A DNA stretch of 64,000 nucleotides from Ridgeia piscesae (taxonomy: Eukaryota; Annelida; Polychaeta; Sabellida; Siboglinidae), in NCBI GenBank assembly GCA_025642075.2, contig JAODUO010001606.1, positions 20,613 through 84,612 of the forward strand, in the 5' to 3' direction. Below the pieces are notes generated by a model. The model was not told the origin of the DNA. It did no database searches and saw nothing but the letters and a program-made list of their open reading frames with translations. Every line of letters begins with the position of its first letter. The stretch's first letter is position 1. Below, one piece after another: positions 13,501 through 28,600 of this stretch. The position numbers and the translations under genes are program-made.

Positions 13501-16500
13501 TTATCAAATGTTGCTGTTATATTTCCAAAATAAATACATGTTGAATAGCTAGATGTAAAAGACAGCTACACACAGGTATGTTTTATAAACAAGTCGCATC
13601 ATAACTTATAATAATAAGATGACATAATTACAAAATATGAATAAATACATGCTGAATTGCTGGATGAGATGGATGTGTATAAATGGAAGTGTATTAGAAA
13701 AAAGCCATGTCAATATCTCAATGGTTTCTTGTAAATTTTATTACTATTTTACCCAATGTTGCTGTTGAAATAAAGTAGACATTTTACAATTGCAGGAAAT
13801 CCCAGCAGAAGTGAATGAGCAATCCCCGAAGGAGGAAGTGGTAGACAAAAAGAAGGAGAAGGAATTCAAGAAACGCGAGGAGAAGGAGCGCAAGGAACGC
13901 GAGAAGCGTGAGAAGGCCGACCGAGAGAAAGCGAAGAAGGAGGAGGAGAAGCGAAAGAAGGAGGAGGAGAAGCGACGTAAAGACATGGAGAAGGCAGAGA
14001 AGCCAGCGTCTCCGAAGAAGGCCGAATCCGCGCCAGCCCAAGTGGCTCACACACACAGTGGCAAGACCATCCGCGCCACTGCAGTGCTTCTTGATGGCGA
14101 GAAACACGAGGTGGAACTCGAGGTAAGCATTGAATGTAACTGTATTTCCCCTGTGTATGACAACGGAAGTGGGTCACTTTGCTGTTTTTGTCACCCTTAC
14201 CCACACCCTCCAATGTTCGCATACGTTTCTACCTAGATCTTCCATCTGAGAAACATTTGTGTCACAACAAAATTATGATTGTAAATTGTTATTCTTGTTC
14301 ACTTTTGCGTGTTGGCTGCCTTCAATACTTGTCATGGCCATATTATCCAGGAAAATTATATGATGGAACCATTTTAATAACTTATGCAAGATCTCCCATT
14401 GAGGATAATCAACACTGTAATTTTTATAGTTAGCCCTGCCTGTGAGTTCTTTTTAAATATCATGAAGGCTTTCAACAGTTTAGGGCCTCTAATAAATGCT
14501 TATTAAGCCCTGAAATGCAGCAGTTGGTGATTACGTAAATGTAAGAATATGAATTTTTGCATGCCGTAGGAAGTGTTCGCTGTTTTGTACATAACCATTT
14601 TGACATTTGCCTGCTGCTGTCTCCGTGTCAATGAATATTTTATATGGGACGCTGTGGGAATTGCAGAGGTCACCCACTTCCTGGTGAATAATTTCCTTGT
14701 TTACCCTGAGATGGCGCCTGGTGCATCTAGGCCCAGAATGAATCACCCAAAGTGGCAGGTGGGAACGAGGGTTGTAGGCATGGTCCACTTATAAATTCGG
14801 TGAAAAATGTGGAAGGGAAACCCACAGCTGCCTATGTTTGTGATAACGGTAGCAGATATATGTTAACCGGAAAATCCACATGGTTGTGGTCGGGCCTGCC
14901 CAAACTATTCTACTGAAAAATGATGGGATGTTCAGAAGGTGGCACCAAGTGCCAGATAACTGTGTCAAAACAATACTGACCACAGAGTGTGATCCTGTCA
15001 AACACACAGCCTGCACAGATAAACTCACAGTGCCCAGTGCCCAGATCTGGCTGACCTAGGAAGCCAACTGACACCATGGAATGTTATGATAGTAATCTGA
15101 GGAGGGGCAGGAGATGGACCCACAAGACTAGGGCCCTTCACTGATGCCCCAGATGTGTGACTGTAGTAGCAGATGCCAGGTTTGTGTCTTATGGGTGATC
15201 ATACTGAGTCTTGTGTCAGAAACCTGGCTTCTTCACTTTATGACAGAGCTGATGTTGATTCCACATCACTGATTCAGATTCATTCATTCATGTCCGTCCA
15301 TCCACCAGTATGTACGATACTCCCAATATTTGGCACATTATATTCTTATAAAAAAAGTTTCAACATGCCAGTGAATGACAATGGACAGTATTTTCTACTG
15401 TGATGCAAGTTCAATGTACAGTTAGAAAAATGCTGCCCACAGAAATCCGCTGCACAGATGCAATGGTTTTGATAAAAAATAACACAACATTTCACCTGCT
15501 TCTGTGTCACCTAGCTTAACAGTCACCAGAATCTGTGTAGCTATGATTATAGTACACATATTAAAAAATTTATGAATTGGTGGTATGGAGAGATCTAAAC
15601 TGGGAACAGCAAAGATGAGGGAAACATTACTGCAGACGTTCTCTTGCAAGCTGTGGTTTTATTAGATTGTTGGTGGGATTAACTGTCAACCGGAGATCAA
15701 TGTGGGCAGAAAACTGGGAAAAGAAATGATCGCATAAATCCTTTTTAATGTTTTCTGGATGTATTTTTATGGGTCTGTTGGTTGGCAGCTATATAAACAT
15801 TATGGGTAGTAACAAGAAAAATACTGTAATAAAATCTTAACACTGTCACCAGTTTTGTGACGTAGGCTAGTTTATTAAGAGGTGTCATAAGTCACAGTAA
15901 GGGGAGTTATGTCAAATGTAACAATGTTTAAATTGCAATGTTTTAAATATTATTAACAAGCTACAACATTTTCAAAATATACATCTATATCGTATCTAGG
16001 TTAACCTCTTCCACAGTGGTGCACTTAGGCACCTACACAAATGTTTTCATAACCGCTTGTCAGCTCTTTAACAAAACCAACATGCAGCTTATGTTGTTGC
16101 TGGCTTGATTAATGCAGTGTGTTTGAAGTTTTGACAAATATGTTTCGTGGCCGACTTACTGTAGCCTAACTTGTCGTGCTTCTGAAATGATGATCAAGAA
16201 ATTTTGTTTGAATCTTATTACATACAAGTGATACAACGCATGTAATTGTTTAGTAAAATTGCTTCAAATTAGTGATTTACAAGCAACTTGATGATAACTG
16301 TGAAACTAATCCAGCCTAGTTTGTGAACTTATACCTAAAAAGTATAAGTATTAAAAATATATTAGTCATTTAACATAGATTATTTTGCACAAATTTAGGC
16401 GAGTGAATTATTTTCCATCTGCATTTTTCAAATGTGAGTGACGGAAGCACTGTTTATGGGGCGGGCCAGTGATCATATTAGCTCAATCACATAGGCATTG

Positions 16501-19500
16501 CCAATCTTCAATATAATGTCCAAGTCAGTCGGGGTCAATATGATGCCTGTGTGGCATTAATGACACTTGGGTGTGATATTGCCACACCCAGTGCACACAG
16601 GCCTTATGTTTAGCCACCATTAACTCCTTGTAAATCGATGACAATTGGTGATACAAGCTGTTTAATGAAGGACAGTTATCACAAAGTGACAAACAACCAA
16701 AGTGGTCTATGTGCAGTCAGAAAATAAAGTAACTAAATAATACAAATATCAGAGGCTACAGAAAGCTGTCTATTTTCATAAATGTCCATTCCCTTAACAT
16801 ACAACTTTTGACATACTGGAAAATGAAAAAAGTGGAAAAGGATGTGAAGGAGCATCATGTGAATAGATAACATCATGGAACAGGGATGATTTACACAGGG
16901 CCTGCAAAATATTAATAATGCAAAATCTATCAGAAACCCATGCTCAGAGGTGCACGGAAATGAAAAGTTATGCAGTGTACATAGTACATACAGCATTAAT
17001 GAATTCATACAAGCTGTCAATGGATGAATATGTTAGGAAACTTATTGAGTTAACTTCATATGGCAGTGAAATGTATTTACTTGCTACTGGCCAGACAACT
17101 GCAGCAGGGAGGGAGTCGTACATTCCAAAAGGTTTTGCAGCTACTTATAACATGGTAGTTCTGAAATTAGTTCCAATTCCAGGAATACAGAGTAGATGCG
17201 AACTGGATGATGATCAAAGTTGTCCTGGCTTTCCTGCACTGGTGCATGTTATGTACAGTCTTAGAGACACTGAGACCTGTTTATGTGGTAGGCTAGAGTC
17301 ATTAGTCTACTGCGCCCTTCTCTTCACATCCACTGCCTCTCCATGTTCCAACTTCTCGACTTCCCGCTTCGTTAAGATAATTATTTTTTACAGAAATGTC
17401 AAATTACATTGGTAATAGTTGGACTGTGGTGTGTCATTTACGAGTTGAAGAGTTTAGTGTAACATTGCAGACGCCTGTGCCACGTTTTTCCCCATCCGCC
17501 TATTACCGAGTTTTTCCAGCATGGTTGCTAGGCAACGGCCTGCTGAGTTGGGGGCTGATGGATGAAGCCTGATGGAGTGGCAGTAATTAATGTATGGCTG
17601 TGGCTGTCATTAGGCCTCTCAAGAGAAACTCCTGACTAGAAGTGCAATGTGAACAAGTCCTTCTTGACTACTCCCAAAGTGTATATGAACATATGAAGCG
17701 TTCATTTCACCATATAGAATAATGTGCTCTTTTTATGGTTTCTCCAAATGCAATGTGCGATTGTAATAAGATCAAGTATATAGTAACAATATTACATTAG
17801 CGGTTATGAAAATGGTGTGAAGCTATGCTTTTTATGCAATATAGAGATATTTCCGATGTGGACATGTTTGTAAACTTAATTCAGCACAGACATAACCATG
17901 TGTGAATGAACATAATAATAACCCCAGATGTGTTATGGTATATTTACTGCATGTAAGATTGCAAATTTTACAGAAAAGCACTTAATTTTTTAACCAGTTA
18001 TCTGGTCAGTTGCTGACTATAAATATTGCTTTTTGTTGCAGAAACGGGCACGAGGCGAGGATTTACTGAACACAATTTGTGAGAACCTGAACCTATTAGA
18101 AAAGGACTACTTTGCTCTGTCATTCAAGGACAAGAATGACGTCAAGGTGGGTGTTGACACACTGCGGAATGTTCGCGTTATCTTTGTACAGATGATCTAT
18201 GTTGTGTGTATAGTTCAGTAGAAATGATGTTATGGGTGTGAGTTTCTAAGGTTGTAATTAGCTGATGACAATACGACACACTGCTGACCCCATACAATGT
18301 CAAGCATTTTGGGCCTACTGGAAGATCACAAAACTACAATCTAACTGCATATTGCGCAGAATTGTCATTCTTCGTTTTTGTTACAATAATCTTTTCTCAT
18401 TTTCACAGTCTGTGGTACAATTTTTCTTTGAAACGTTTGTTGATGAAAACATCTGTCTCGAAACATTACTGTGTAAAAGTGAGTGTGAAAAATGAGAAAA
18501 GATCAGTCAAAAACGATCACTAGTTTGAAAAAGTTCGTAATACTGAGCGTTTAGCTGCGAGGTGGGGGGTGGGTGTGGAAACAGGGTAACACTTCCTGTT
18601 GAGAGTGCTTCAAGTAGGGGATGGGAGGGTAGGAGTCTGCTAACACATTTATGGTGGAGGAATGTGTAGTGTTACCGTGTTGTGTGTCCATTTGTACTAT
18701 GCAGTGTGTTTATGCAAGAAGTGACAGTATGAAAAATTGTGTCTTGCTTCACGAGTTCCTCCACTTGTAAAACTGTATGCGTCATCACCAAACACAGGTA
18801 ACCCAAAACGTTCTCCAACGCAAACAAACGTGACACCACTGACAGTGATTACATGACCCGGTGCGGTGCGGTTCTCGTAGGCTGTTTGTCTGCTAAATAT
18901 AGAAAAATACTTGTTGCTTACAAATCTGAATCCTGTCTTGTTTTTATGTTCCACCTTTGTTGCACTAGTTAATGTTTGCACTTGATTGATAATCAATGGT
19001 CAATATTTAATACATTGCAAATACCAAGTTAACAGTTGTGTGCTATTTTCTTCTACAAGAAAACTTAATATTTGGCTGCATTGCTTTTAAACTTTATAGT
19101 TGGATTTTTAAAACAGTAGCTATAACTTATTTGTTGGGAACAGACTTCGTGGTTATCACATATTGCTGAAACTCTTGCTTTCATTATATTTTATTACCTT
19201 TGACATTTTCCTAATATCCGTAATACTTTTAAAATTTATGATCTGCAATAGGATGTAAACAAATTAGGCAACCAGCTTGTGATGCAAGATATTCTTAGTG
19301 AACACTTCTTTCTTTGTACTAGGAAAACTTTGTACTAGGAAAACATACTGCTCGTGTAACAGGATCCTGTTTACTGGTGCATGTAAAGAGTGGAAGGATA
19401 ATTGGTGAAGTCATTCCCCTGCTTTCAAAACCCGGTAAATGAACTCTGGTTCTGGGTTACCAAGCTTGTTATTATGATGTCAGCCATAGGAAACCGGCAA

Positions 19501-19598
19501 CTCCCAGTTCAGCAACATTTCAACATCACTGGGTTAATGTGCTAAACGACTTAAACTGCTGAATTACAGATATTTAAAAGTTTAGCATTGTATTTGTC

Positions 19599-19637
<39 letters not shown>

Positions 19638-22600
19638 ATACTTGTGTAACACAGTGCATATCTTTGTTACAGTTCTGGCTGAACAACGAAAAGAAAATTT
19701 CAAAACAGATCAGCAGAAGTAAGTGTCATCCAATATTATCATTTGTGTTATCTGTTGATTAAGGTTACTTGTGTAATTGGTGAGTTTCCGGCAACCGGAT
19801 GACAGTTTAGCATCAAATCGAGTTACTATTTAGCAGTGCAATTTTCTCAGTACCAGATGGACACTGGTTTCTCATTTTCAGCTACAGATTAGGAAAAAAG
19901 TTAACATGAAGTTTGTATTAAATAGTTGTTTTTCATGAAATGAGAAAACTGTGATTACATTGTCACATTAATCATTTGAAAGTGTTAGCTGGTATTACGG
20001 TATTTAAAACTGACTCAGAATTGCAGCCTCCAGAGGCATTTACAAGGAGAAAAAGAGATAATTTCTTGAACTTATATTATTTTTAATGGCTATCGGGTTT
20101 AAGATAAGAATTTTAATATAGTTTCTGTGATGATGACATCTGCACTGAGTTTGTTGTTCTGTGTGGATGTAAACTTGTTACTGAATAACTGCACGGTAGG
20201 TGTCAGCATTAGAAATGATTGAGACATATTGCTGACAGTAGATGAATTAGACCTGCCTACTAGCACATTACAGGCTGAAAATGTCCCTTGAATTGGTTAA
20301 CTGATTGACGACTGTTTTTACATGAGTAGTTAAGTGTGGCTGTTGTAGGAAATATAGACATGGTTGTCACGCAGCTCCTGTCCATCAGTTACACCATAAA
20401 CACGTATCCAATGTTTTATTGCCTAACATGGCATCACATAGTAAAAAGGCATGCCTCAATGAAAAACAGCTTGGCAAGTTCTATATAGATTTTCTCATAT
20501 ATGCGTTGTTTTACTTTAGCCAAATCTGTGTTTATGGGAAAGTAATTTTACAGCAATCATTCAGTTTAGATGTTATTATTAAATATTATAGATGCTTGTG
20601 CAGGTTCTGTTTAGTAATGCATGCACTGTGTGTGTTATTCTTTCTGTCCTCCTGTGCACTTCTTGTGTTGTGTGGGTGGTAATTGACGTGGAGTACCTTT
20701 CTACTTTGTCATCAACTACTGTAGAAGTGATGTTGATTCTGGCACCTTGGGGTAGTGGCTGTAGGGGTAATAGCCGGTGTAATGAGACATCGACAAGTAA
20801 AAAGGGGCAAATAACTAGCCCAGTGTGTGTCCTGAGCGTGGGTTGAACCTACCCGGGTGTATCCATTCTGTGAGGGCGACTACCCTGCAGCTTTCATCTA
20901 TCACCCCTGGAACTGGAGCTCTGCTGGGTGACACAGGCTCTGTGGGAATGGGGGTGACAGATGACAGCTTTGTGTCCTGTGGCAGCTGGGTGCTTTGTGA
21001 TAAACCTTCACACTGGGCCCAGGTTGCATGACATTGCCTTTGTCATGTAACCCACTGCTGGGTTTCTCAACAGGTTACACTTTCCCCCCTGTATGGTCTA
21101 CCCCCATGTTGTTGATCTCCACCATTCGTTTTCATGTGTACTGAAATTGGGTCTGAACTTTATTGTTTGTTTTCTTGGTTTAATTCACCCATTGTAAGAT
21201 ACTGATAGTGAGGTTCATGTCCTGCTTTTAATGTTGTTGCGCTCCATTGCTGCCTGGCCTGGCGATATCCCTTCCTCTTGTCGTCTTCTGTTCTTCTAAC
21301 ATTCCTTTTAATTCTCCTAATTTGGATGTGGTTTTTGCCATTTTCTGTGGACATCTGGGCTTTCCATGGAGCAGAAATAATTTCAGAGTTTTTTATTATG
21401 CAGTAATGACTAAACTACATGTGTGGTTAATAAGTCATCTACCGATCTATTATGCACCGATCTATCAAGACTCTCTGACAAATGTCTTGCCTACACGGCA
21501 TCGTCAGTTTACTTCTGGTTGTTTGCTGGCATTATCTAAGCACTGCAGGGTGCTGCTGTGATATATGCTGTTCTTTTTCTCTCCAAATTATAGTATCACT
21601 GTCTGGGTTGAGCGTCCCTGCAGGTGGCATCCACTACAATACTTGGGTATATTTCTATTTCAAATAGTTGACTTCTCTTGGAGTTGACATTGAATTTCTG
21701 GACTCCATTGATGTAGCACGTCCCAAAGAGCAAACAGAAAATTGCTTTTTTATTTCTGATTCAGCAGATGCTGGTTTGAGTGAGTGTCGTTTTGTGTAAA
21801 TTGCATCCTGGCACCATATGCATTATAACCAGTCGCCTCAATGTTCCATCAGGACATAATTGCCTGGCCAGGTGGCAGTTCTTGTAGCTAATGATCCTGC
21901 TAATGCTCAAATAGCTAAGCTATAACCGATCACTGGTGTGGGAGTGTTGTCAGCTCGTGTCATTTATCTTTTTGGCTCCGGGAGAGTAGCTGGAGGAGTA
22001 GCTGGGTGGGATGAACCATGTGCACTTTGGCTTTGTTATTGTTGCACGTTCTCGTGCTTGTTTTGCTTCATCCTTATTGTTACACTGTCTGGGTTGTTGG
22101 TTAGTTGGAACACATTTGCCATTGCCATGATAAAGGAGGATGTAGCTACAGATGGACATTTGTAGTTGTGGCTACATGCCCACGTGAAAAACAACACAAT
22201 CAGCAGAGCAGGAAATTGACTATTGTCAGGGATTGTTTCAACTGTATTTTCAGAAAATATAAAACTTCATTGTTGTCACGATTGAGTACAAATATAGGGA
22301 CATAAAATACATTAAAATAATAAATTTACTGGAAGGGCTATTATCTTTGCATTTGTAAAATGTACCGAATAAAGATTTTAAGAGCTCGGTTAAAATTATT
22401 TAATTAGTTTCCGTAACATTTGGCCTACCAGGACAGATCTAGGTGCCTCTGTGTGGATACCACAAAGACATTGACCCCAGAGAATGTTGGCAAGGTTACA
22501 TTTACCATATTACAAGTGTGTTTGATTGTATTGGTGGTCCTAAAAAGTAACTGGCGTTGAGGTTTGACTTCTGACACACTGGGGTTGTATCTAGGGAATG

Positions 22601-25600
22601 AAAAGTCCCAGGGGTTGAGCATAGAAGCCCTAGCAGAGCAGGGGACCCAGCAGCTGAAAATGGCTTGTCGTGGGTTTAGGGTAACCCAACCTAGGCATGG
22701 CAGGTGGGCTGTCACTCATGTCTTCTCCCTCCATTACTCCCAGTCTTCCCACTGCCACAAGGCCACCAAGACTCCCATGTAGCCGGTGAGATTCGCAAAT
22801 AGCTGCTGTGTGTGCCTGGCTTCTGTCTGACTAATGTGTCTCCCCAGAGCCAACACACTTCTGTGTTGAGAGATTCCCAAGTCAGCTGTAAAAACTGGCC
22901 TGGCTGGCACTGCACTGGTGTGAGCGGCTGGCACACTGACAGGGCAGGACACCTCTGTGCCCCAACACTGACAATTCAGAGGGAACCAGTTTATATAAAA
23001 AAGCCCCACATGATTTTATTATAGGCTCGGACTTAGGGGTTTATAACTACCATTTTTTTTACTGAATAGGTCACTGGACTTTGTCCTCGGTTCCACATCA
23101 GTGAACATAATTGTGAGCTAAGATTTCTCTGGTTTATGCCCAGGCCAATTTTTCATTGTAAACCAGTTACTTGGATGGATAATGAACTATCATAATTTGT
23201 TCTGATATTTTCATTATAATTAGTTACATTACAAATATGTTTAATGGCATTGGTACACTAAACATGTTAACAACCCCTGGTCTCAATGCGTTTGAAGACT
23301 TTTGGGACAGTCTTCTGTAGTGCCAAAGTCAATTGACTTGTCTATTCAGGCGGCCAGGTATAATTACCTGTATACAGTTTGTACTAGACATTCCTCCTAG
23401 TTGATTACAATGAGGCTAAGCTGTGAACCACAAGTCAGTTGACTCTGTTTAGATGTCTGTTTGTCTGCTAATGCCTGCCAGACAATCACCAACAAATGTT
23501 TGCCAGACGCTTGGTTTACAATTGGGTCAGATCATAAATATACACCAATGAAGGAGATATATGATAGCGCAGGCATATAATTGTTTACCGAGTTTATATT
23601 AGTAACTTGGCTGTCTGGCATTTCATATTACTGATTGTAAGTGATAGCTGGACTGGCATAGAGCCATCTTCCCTTGTAGTACAGTGTCATTGGGTAAGAC
23701 GATACTTGCCACAGTTGTGGGTTGTTGTTTACTATAACTACTGGACCCAGTCAGGTAAAGCTTTCTGTGTGAAAAACAACAATTTTCTAGCGCAGGGCTC
23801 AGTTTCCTTGGCAGGTTGACTTTTGTACTGTTGGTGTTGCTGAAATGTGTACAAGTGCAGCTAAATTTGACCCGCCATACAAAGTACAAGTCTGAGAATG
23901 CCAAGCTGCGCTACACCTGAGTAGCTTCTAAATGGTGTGTCATTGTACGGCTGCTTTTTCCTGGTATTGGCAAGCTGCCAAGTCTGAGAGCGAGACAAAT
24001 GGACATCCTTTCATTGTTAACAAGTAGAGATGCGCAGTGTCATTAACTATTTATGCCATAGTAGTTTGCAGCGAAAACAACCAGAAGCCAGATATATTTA
24101 TTTCATGAACTATTTATGCCGTAGTGTGTTTTAAATGGTTCAGACGCAAAGTTGAAAATTCTGAATAGTATCTGTTATTGCAACTGCCCATCAATTCTGA
24201 ATAATATCTGTTATTGCAACTTATTCGTATTTTGCACAGCACAGAGTAACTTGAAGGAAATACAATGCAAATTTACAGACTGTTCCACAAACCAATGTTC
24301 TCCTGCATAATGTAATTCAGTACAGAACAAGGATACATTGCTCTAAGTGGATGTTTGTTACTTTGGGAACTGGAAAGCCATACTGCAAGAAGTCACGGTT
24401 TTAGTTTTGGTGCATATTAATTTAGAAAGTGTCTCTAATTAGTGAAAGAGCTGAGGTGACCCGATGCCAAATTTTTTTATTAGTCGTTTTCAGTATCTAT
24501 GCCTTTTCAGACGAGGCATTGATCGGATGTAATGAAACGTATAGATGTAAAAGAACGCTGCGTAGCAACGCATGAGTAGCCATGCTTTATGGCATTCCCC
24601 ACACGCAGGATGACATTGTAAAGACACAGAGTCGCTGTTTGTGCCTGTGTAGTTGCCTATCAGTCACAACTGTTACTGCGATATGCCATCTCCTTGAATC
24701 TCAAGCAATTTAACCCTGGGTCAAACACCTTTTGTGAAGCAGTCTAGGGTGTCACTGCTGATGTTAGAGGGGTGTGTGCGTGGGAGTGTGAGAAAGTTGG
24801 CAGTGGGATATTTCAATATGAATGGATGAGGTCAAAGACCTTATTTCAACGTTGTGTTACTGGAAACTAATTGTGTGGCAAGCTGAAGTTTGAAGATTGG
24901 TGCCTGATCATGTTTCTTCCAAAATTAAGATATTGCAGTTAGGATATTATAATTAAAGACCAATGATAAAAATAGCAGATACTCACAGATTGCACTGGGA
25001 TTGGCAAAGTGCAGTTCCTATTTTGTATCACTGGATTATTTAGTGTATCTATGTAGTGAAGACAGGTATTTTGCATATGGTTTTGTCATACATATTTTAT
25101 ACTGAGCATTATTTAACATTTTTGATTGCCACAAACTTTGTAGATATCCACAGCATTCTTTGCAAACACACCCGGTCGGAGCATATCATGTTTAATTTAG
25201 AAGAACATGCAAAAAATAGGTGCTTGATGATTTTGTGCTTTGTTGCAAGGAACACATATCATAAATTGGCGTACGGTCTAAAGGGTTAAAGCCCTTTTAA
25301 TTTGACAGGAATTGCAGTGGGTCATTTAGATGAAAAACTTACTTGTAAATATATACATCATCATGCTATGACTGATTGTACTTAGATTAATAAATGACAT
25401 GCCACACACACATTACATGGGAAGTGCATTCGTACAGATGTCACAGTGGCGCCACACTGTGCACCAGGCACGAAGCTGGCTCCTAAACTTGAGCATTCTG
25501 CATGGAAGTGATTTGGCGGGTGCAAGGAAGTGTTAAATATTTACATTCAGATTCAGTATTTTTACATGGTTTTATTGCTTCAAGTATTGCCAGTTGAAGT

Positions 25601-28600
25601 AGAAATAAACTACCAGTTTCAAACCAGATGAAGGTACTGGTGCGGTGGACATGCCGTGGCTGGACATGCACAGAAGTCTGTGGGGGGGGGGTTGCTACAC
25701 CCAACTGTCTCTCACAGTAAGCCAGAACTACAAAGTTGCCACTCCAACACTTAAACCCAAAGTATAAAGTGCATGCAGATAGCACTTGAATGAGATAACT
25801 GGCTAATTAGTGTGTTTATATGGAGGTGTACCCAGGAACATGCTCATGGATTGTGTCCTGGACCAGGGTCAGCACAGGGATTATCAAGTACACAGTTGGC
25901 AATGGAACCAATTTTTAATTGCTTGTCGGCACAACAAAAGATGAAATATGAAATGTTTAGTAGGAAGTTTTGAAAAGTGGATGATGGTAGGTTGATGATA
26001 GGATGGAATGGATACAGCTAAAAGGAAGTGGTGGGCAGAAACTTCCGGACCAGTAGCTTTGATTATTTTTTCTTTAAAATGCAGGCTACTTCATATTCTG
26101 ATATTACGAACGCCTGGTCTGGGAATAACTTAACGTCTTGGAAAGTACAATTCTTCTTAGTTATAAAAGTCATGTTCTTATAGGCCTCTGCATTTTGTTA
26201 TGTGTGGTTTTAGATTTTCATGATCCACCTTTAATTTAATACTTTCTCCCACCTGAAATGCCTGTTGCTGGGCTTTCAGCAATAGCGTGACTTTACCACT
26301 CATCCATGGTGTCTCGTTTGGATATATCAAAACAATTTTACCAGTCAGTCACAGTGTCAACCAATTTAGAAACAATGCTATCTATACGAGTCATAAAAAC
26401 AGTCCTAGAGATTAATTGCCACAGCAATTAGGTCCTCAGACTAGACTGATCTTAAACCAGAAATATCAAAAGAGTTGTTTGTTTTCATGGGTATATTAAT
26501 GACAAACTGCGTTTGTTTACTTTATTTGACATTAATGATATATAGTACATGAATTGCTGTCAGCTTGCTGTGGCTACAACAATGATGTATACCCAACCAC
26601 AAGCCATGCAGGACTTATCTCGCAGGAGAGAGATTAAGCGTTCTGTCCTGTTAATCTCTACACCTTTTCATTGTACTGACAGATCGATTACCTTGCTTTC
26701 AGGTGCCGGCTGGCACTTTTCCTTTGAAGTGAAGTTCTACCCCCCAGACCCCGCCCAGCTGCAGGAGGACATCACAAGGTGGGTGTAGATCTCCCGCCCT
26801 CAGGGGCAATAGTAGGCATTTGTGTTCCTCATGTCATCAGACCCATAGGCCCTCCTACAGTGGAAGGAGATGCCTCAGCCTTCGGGCAACTGTTGCCTTT
26901 TGTCCATGTGCTCTAACAGCTGCTACATAACTCCCAGCTGCCCTCTAACCCTGGCTGGCCATGTAACTGGCTAAGAAATGTCCGGTTTGTACCAACAATT
27001 TAAACCTGTTTTCAACCACAAACGTTAGTTTTCCCCACATATCAGTGCTGAAGGAGTTGACACCATTGTTATCTGGTTTGTTGTCAATTGTCATGTCTGT
27101 ATTCTAGATAAGAACTATCTAGATATCACATGTTCTTGAGTCACTGTGTTTCGTAGCATTTTTATACATATTGTCCGTAATATTTTTCCGTAGTTCCATA
27201 TTCAGTGTACAAGTATTAATGAAGAAGTCACCAAATATTAAATGTCAACACAAATGAACAGAGGTAGTGACCATATTATTTTAGCTGGACATGAGGAACT
27301 GTAAGCAAAATATGCTTGTCTGATTATGTACACAGAGATAACTAGATAACTAAGTGCATTGGATCGTTAAAATAATTGCATAACCCCTTCACACACTTTC
27401 TATCTTGCCATCAGTGACAGTGATAATTTTCAGAAATGATTATCTGTACTTACTCACCATGCAGGGCAGTGACAGCATGTGTCCTGAATCAAGTTTGTAA
27501 TAATGATTGATGGTAATAATAATTGTTTGCTGTTTTATATACTTTCAAAATAATTTATAAGTAAATGTAAATATTAACAGTTGTAATAATGCATTGATAA
27601 ATTAATACAAGCAATAAATAATTACATTGTAACATTTAAAAATCCCACCAACAACAGTAGCTACATATGAAGTGACCAACAAGAAATAGTACATGGTAAT
27701 GTGAGATTATATTATCCACACTGCAAGCAACATCATCCCAAAATAAAATGTGTTAATAGATTTGTCATTTGGATGATCCATTACTGGCCATGTTTGTAGC
27801 AGTGAAATCAATTGTTTCAGATACCAGCTGGCACTGCAGATCAGGAGTGACATCCTGTCCGGAAAGTAAGTACAAACAATTATACCTTTTGGATGTGTAT
27901 CTTAAAATGTCACCTGGTGATAATATTATATTCACTTGTCGCTCATTTATCCTATGGAACCACTTGCATTCTTGGAAGCATCGACAGAAACCCTCTTCAA
28001 TGTGGTGTGGTATTAAATAGATGTTAATTTATTATATATCCAAATTTAAATAGGATGCATAGCATGTATAGAATAGTATAATTATATTAAACAGGAAGAA
28101 TATGTTGAAATGCAAAACTGCATTGTTACATACAAAATTATAATCTGCATATGTACAATGCTATGTTGTTATCCCCTGAAACGTCATCAGTATATCGGCT
28201 ACGGATGCAAGTGGGTGATAAACTTAGTACAGTTTTATTGTTCGTATCACGCGGTCCTGAACCAAGCGCCCGTCTCTAGTATTTCTTTATGGTGTTTAAA
28301 TGACGTCACTGATCCTACACTGCATCATAAACAACATAATGGATGTGCATCAAATGTCACCCTTTTTAGTTGCGTATAAAGACACATTAGCAAGTCTATT
28401 CTGCAGACTAGACTAATTACTTGATTACGTGACCTTGTTATAGAAGAGACGCTTGTATTCATCCTCATATAGAATTGGTTAGTCCCCAGACAGACATTTG
28501 TCATGGCCATATTGAGAACTCACACGCCTGCAGCATGACTGACACTGAATCAAATTGCGCTTACAAAGCCGACAGACTTTCAATAACGCTAGCAACACAA

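Larger units (their letters stand above)
1571..13795 (+). other. EPB41: 4.1 gene intron 1 (12.2 kb)
   Basis: Large AT-rich intron. It contains two inverted repeats (3931-3980 and 12786-12818), a GC-rich island at about 11160-11780, and a TG run followed by eight G at 12749-12773. A 68-codon frame at 4284-4490 would encode a hydrophobic peptide but has no supporting context. The rest shows nothing I can support. Confidence 0.7.

Noticed and set aside
13744..14222. Long antisense frames over 4.1 exon 2
   Set aside because: Purine-rich Lys/Glu codons lack antisense stops; these are shadows of the coding strand.
16918..17415. 165-codon open frame in 4.1 intron 2
   Set aside because: No recognisable domain or repeat, no splice or promoter context; a frame this long is expected about once by chance in 64 kb of six-frame sequence.
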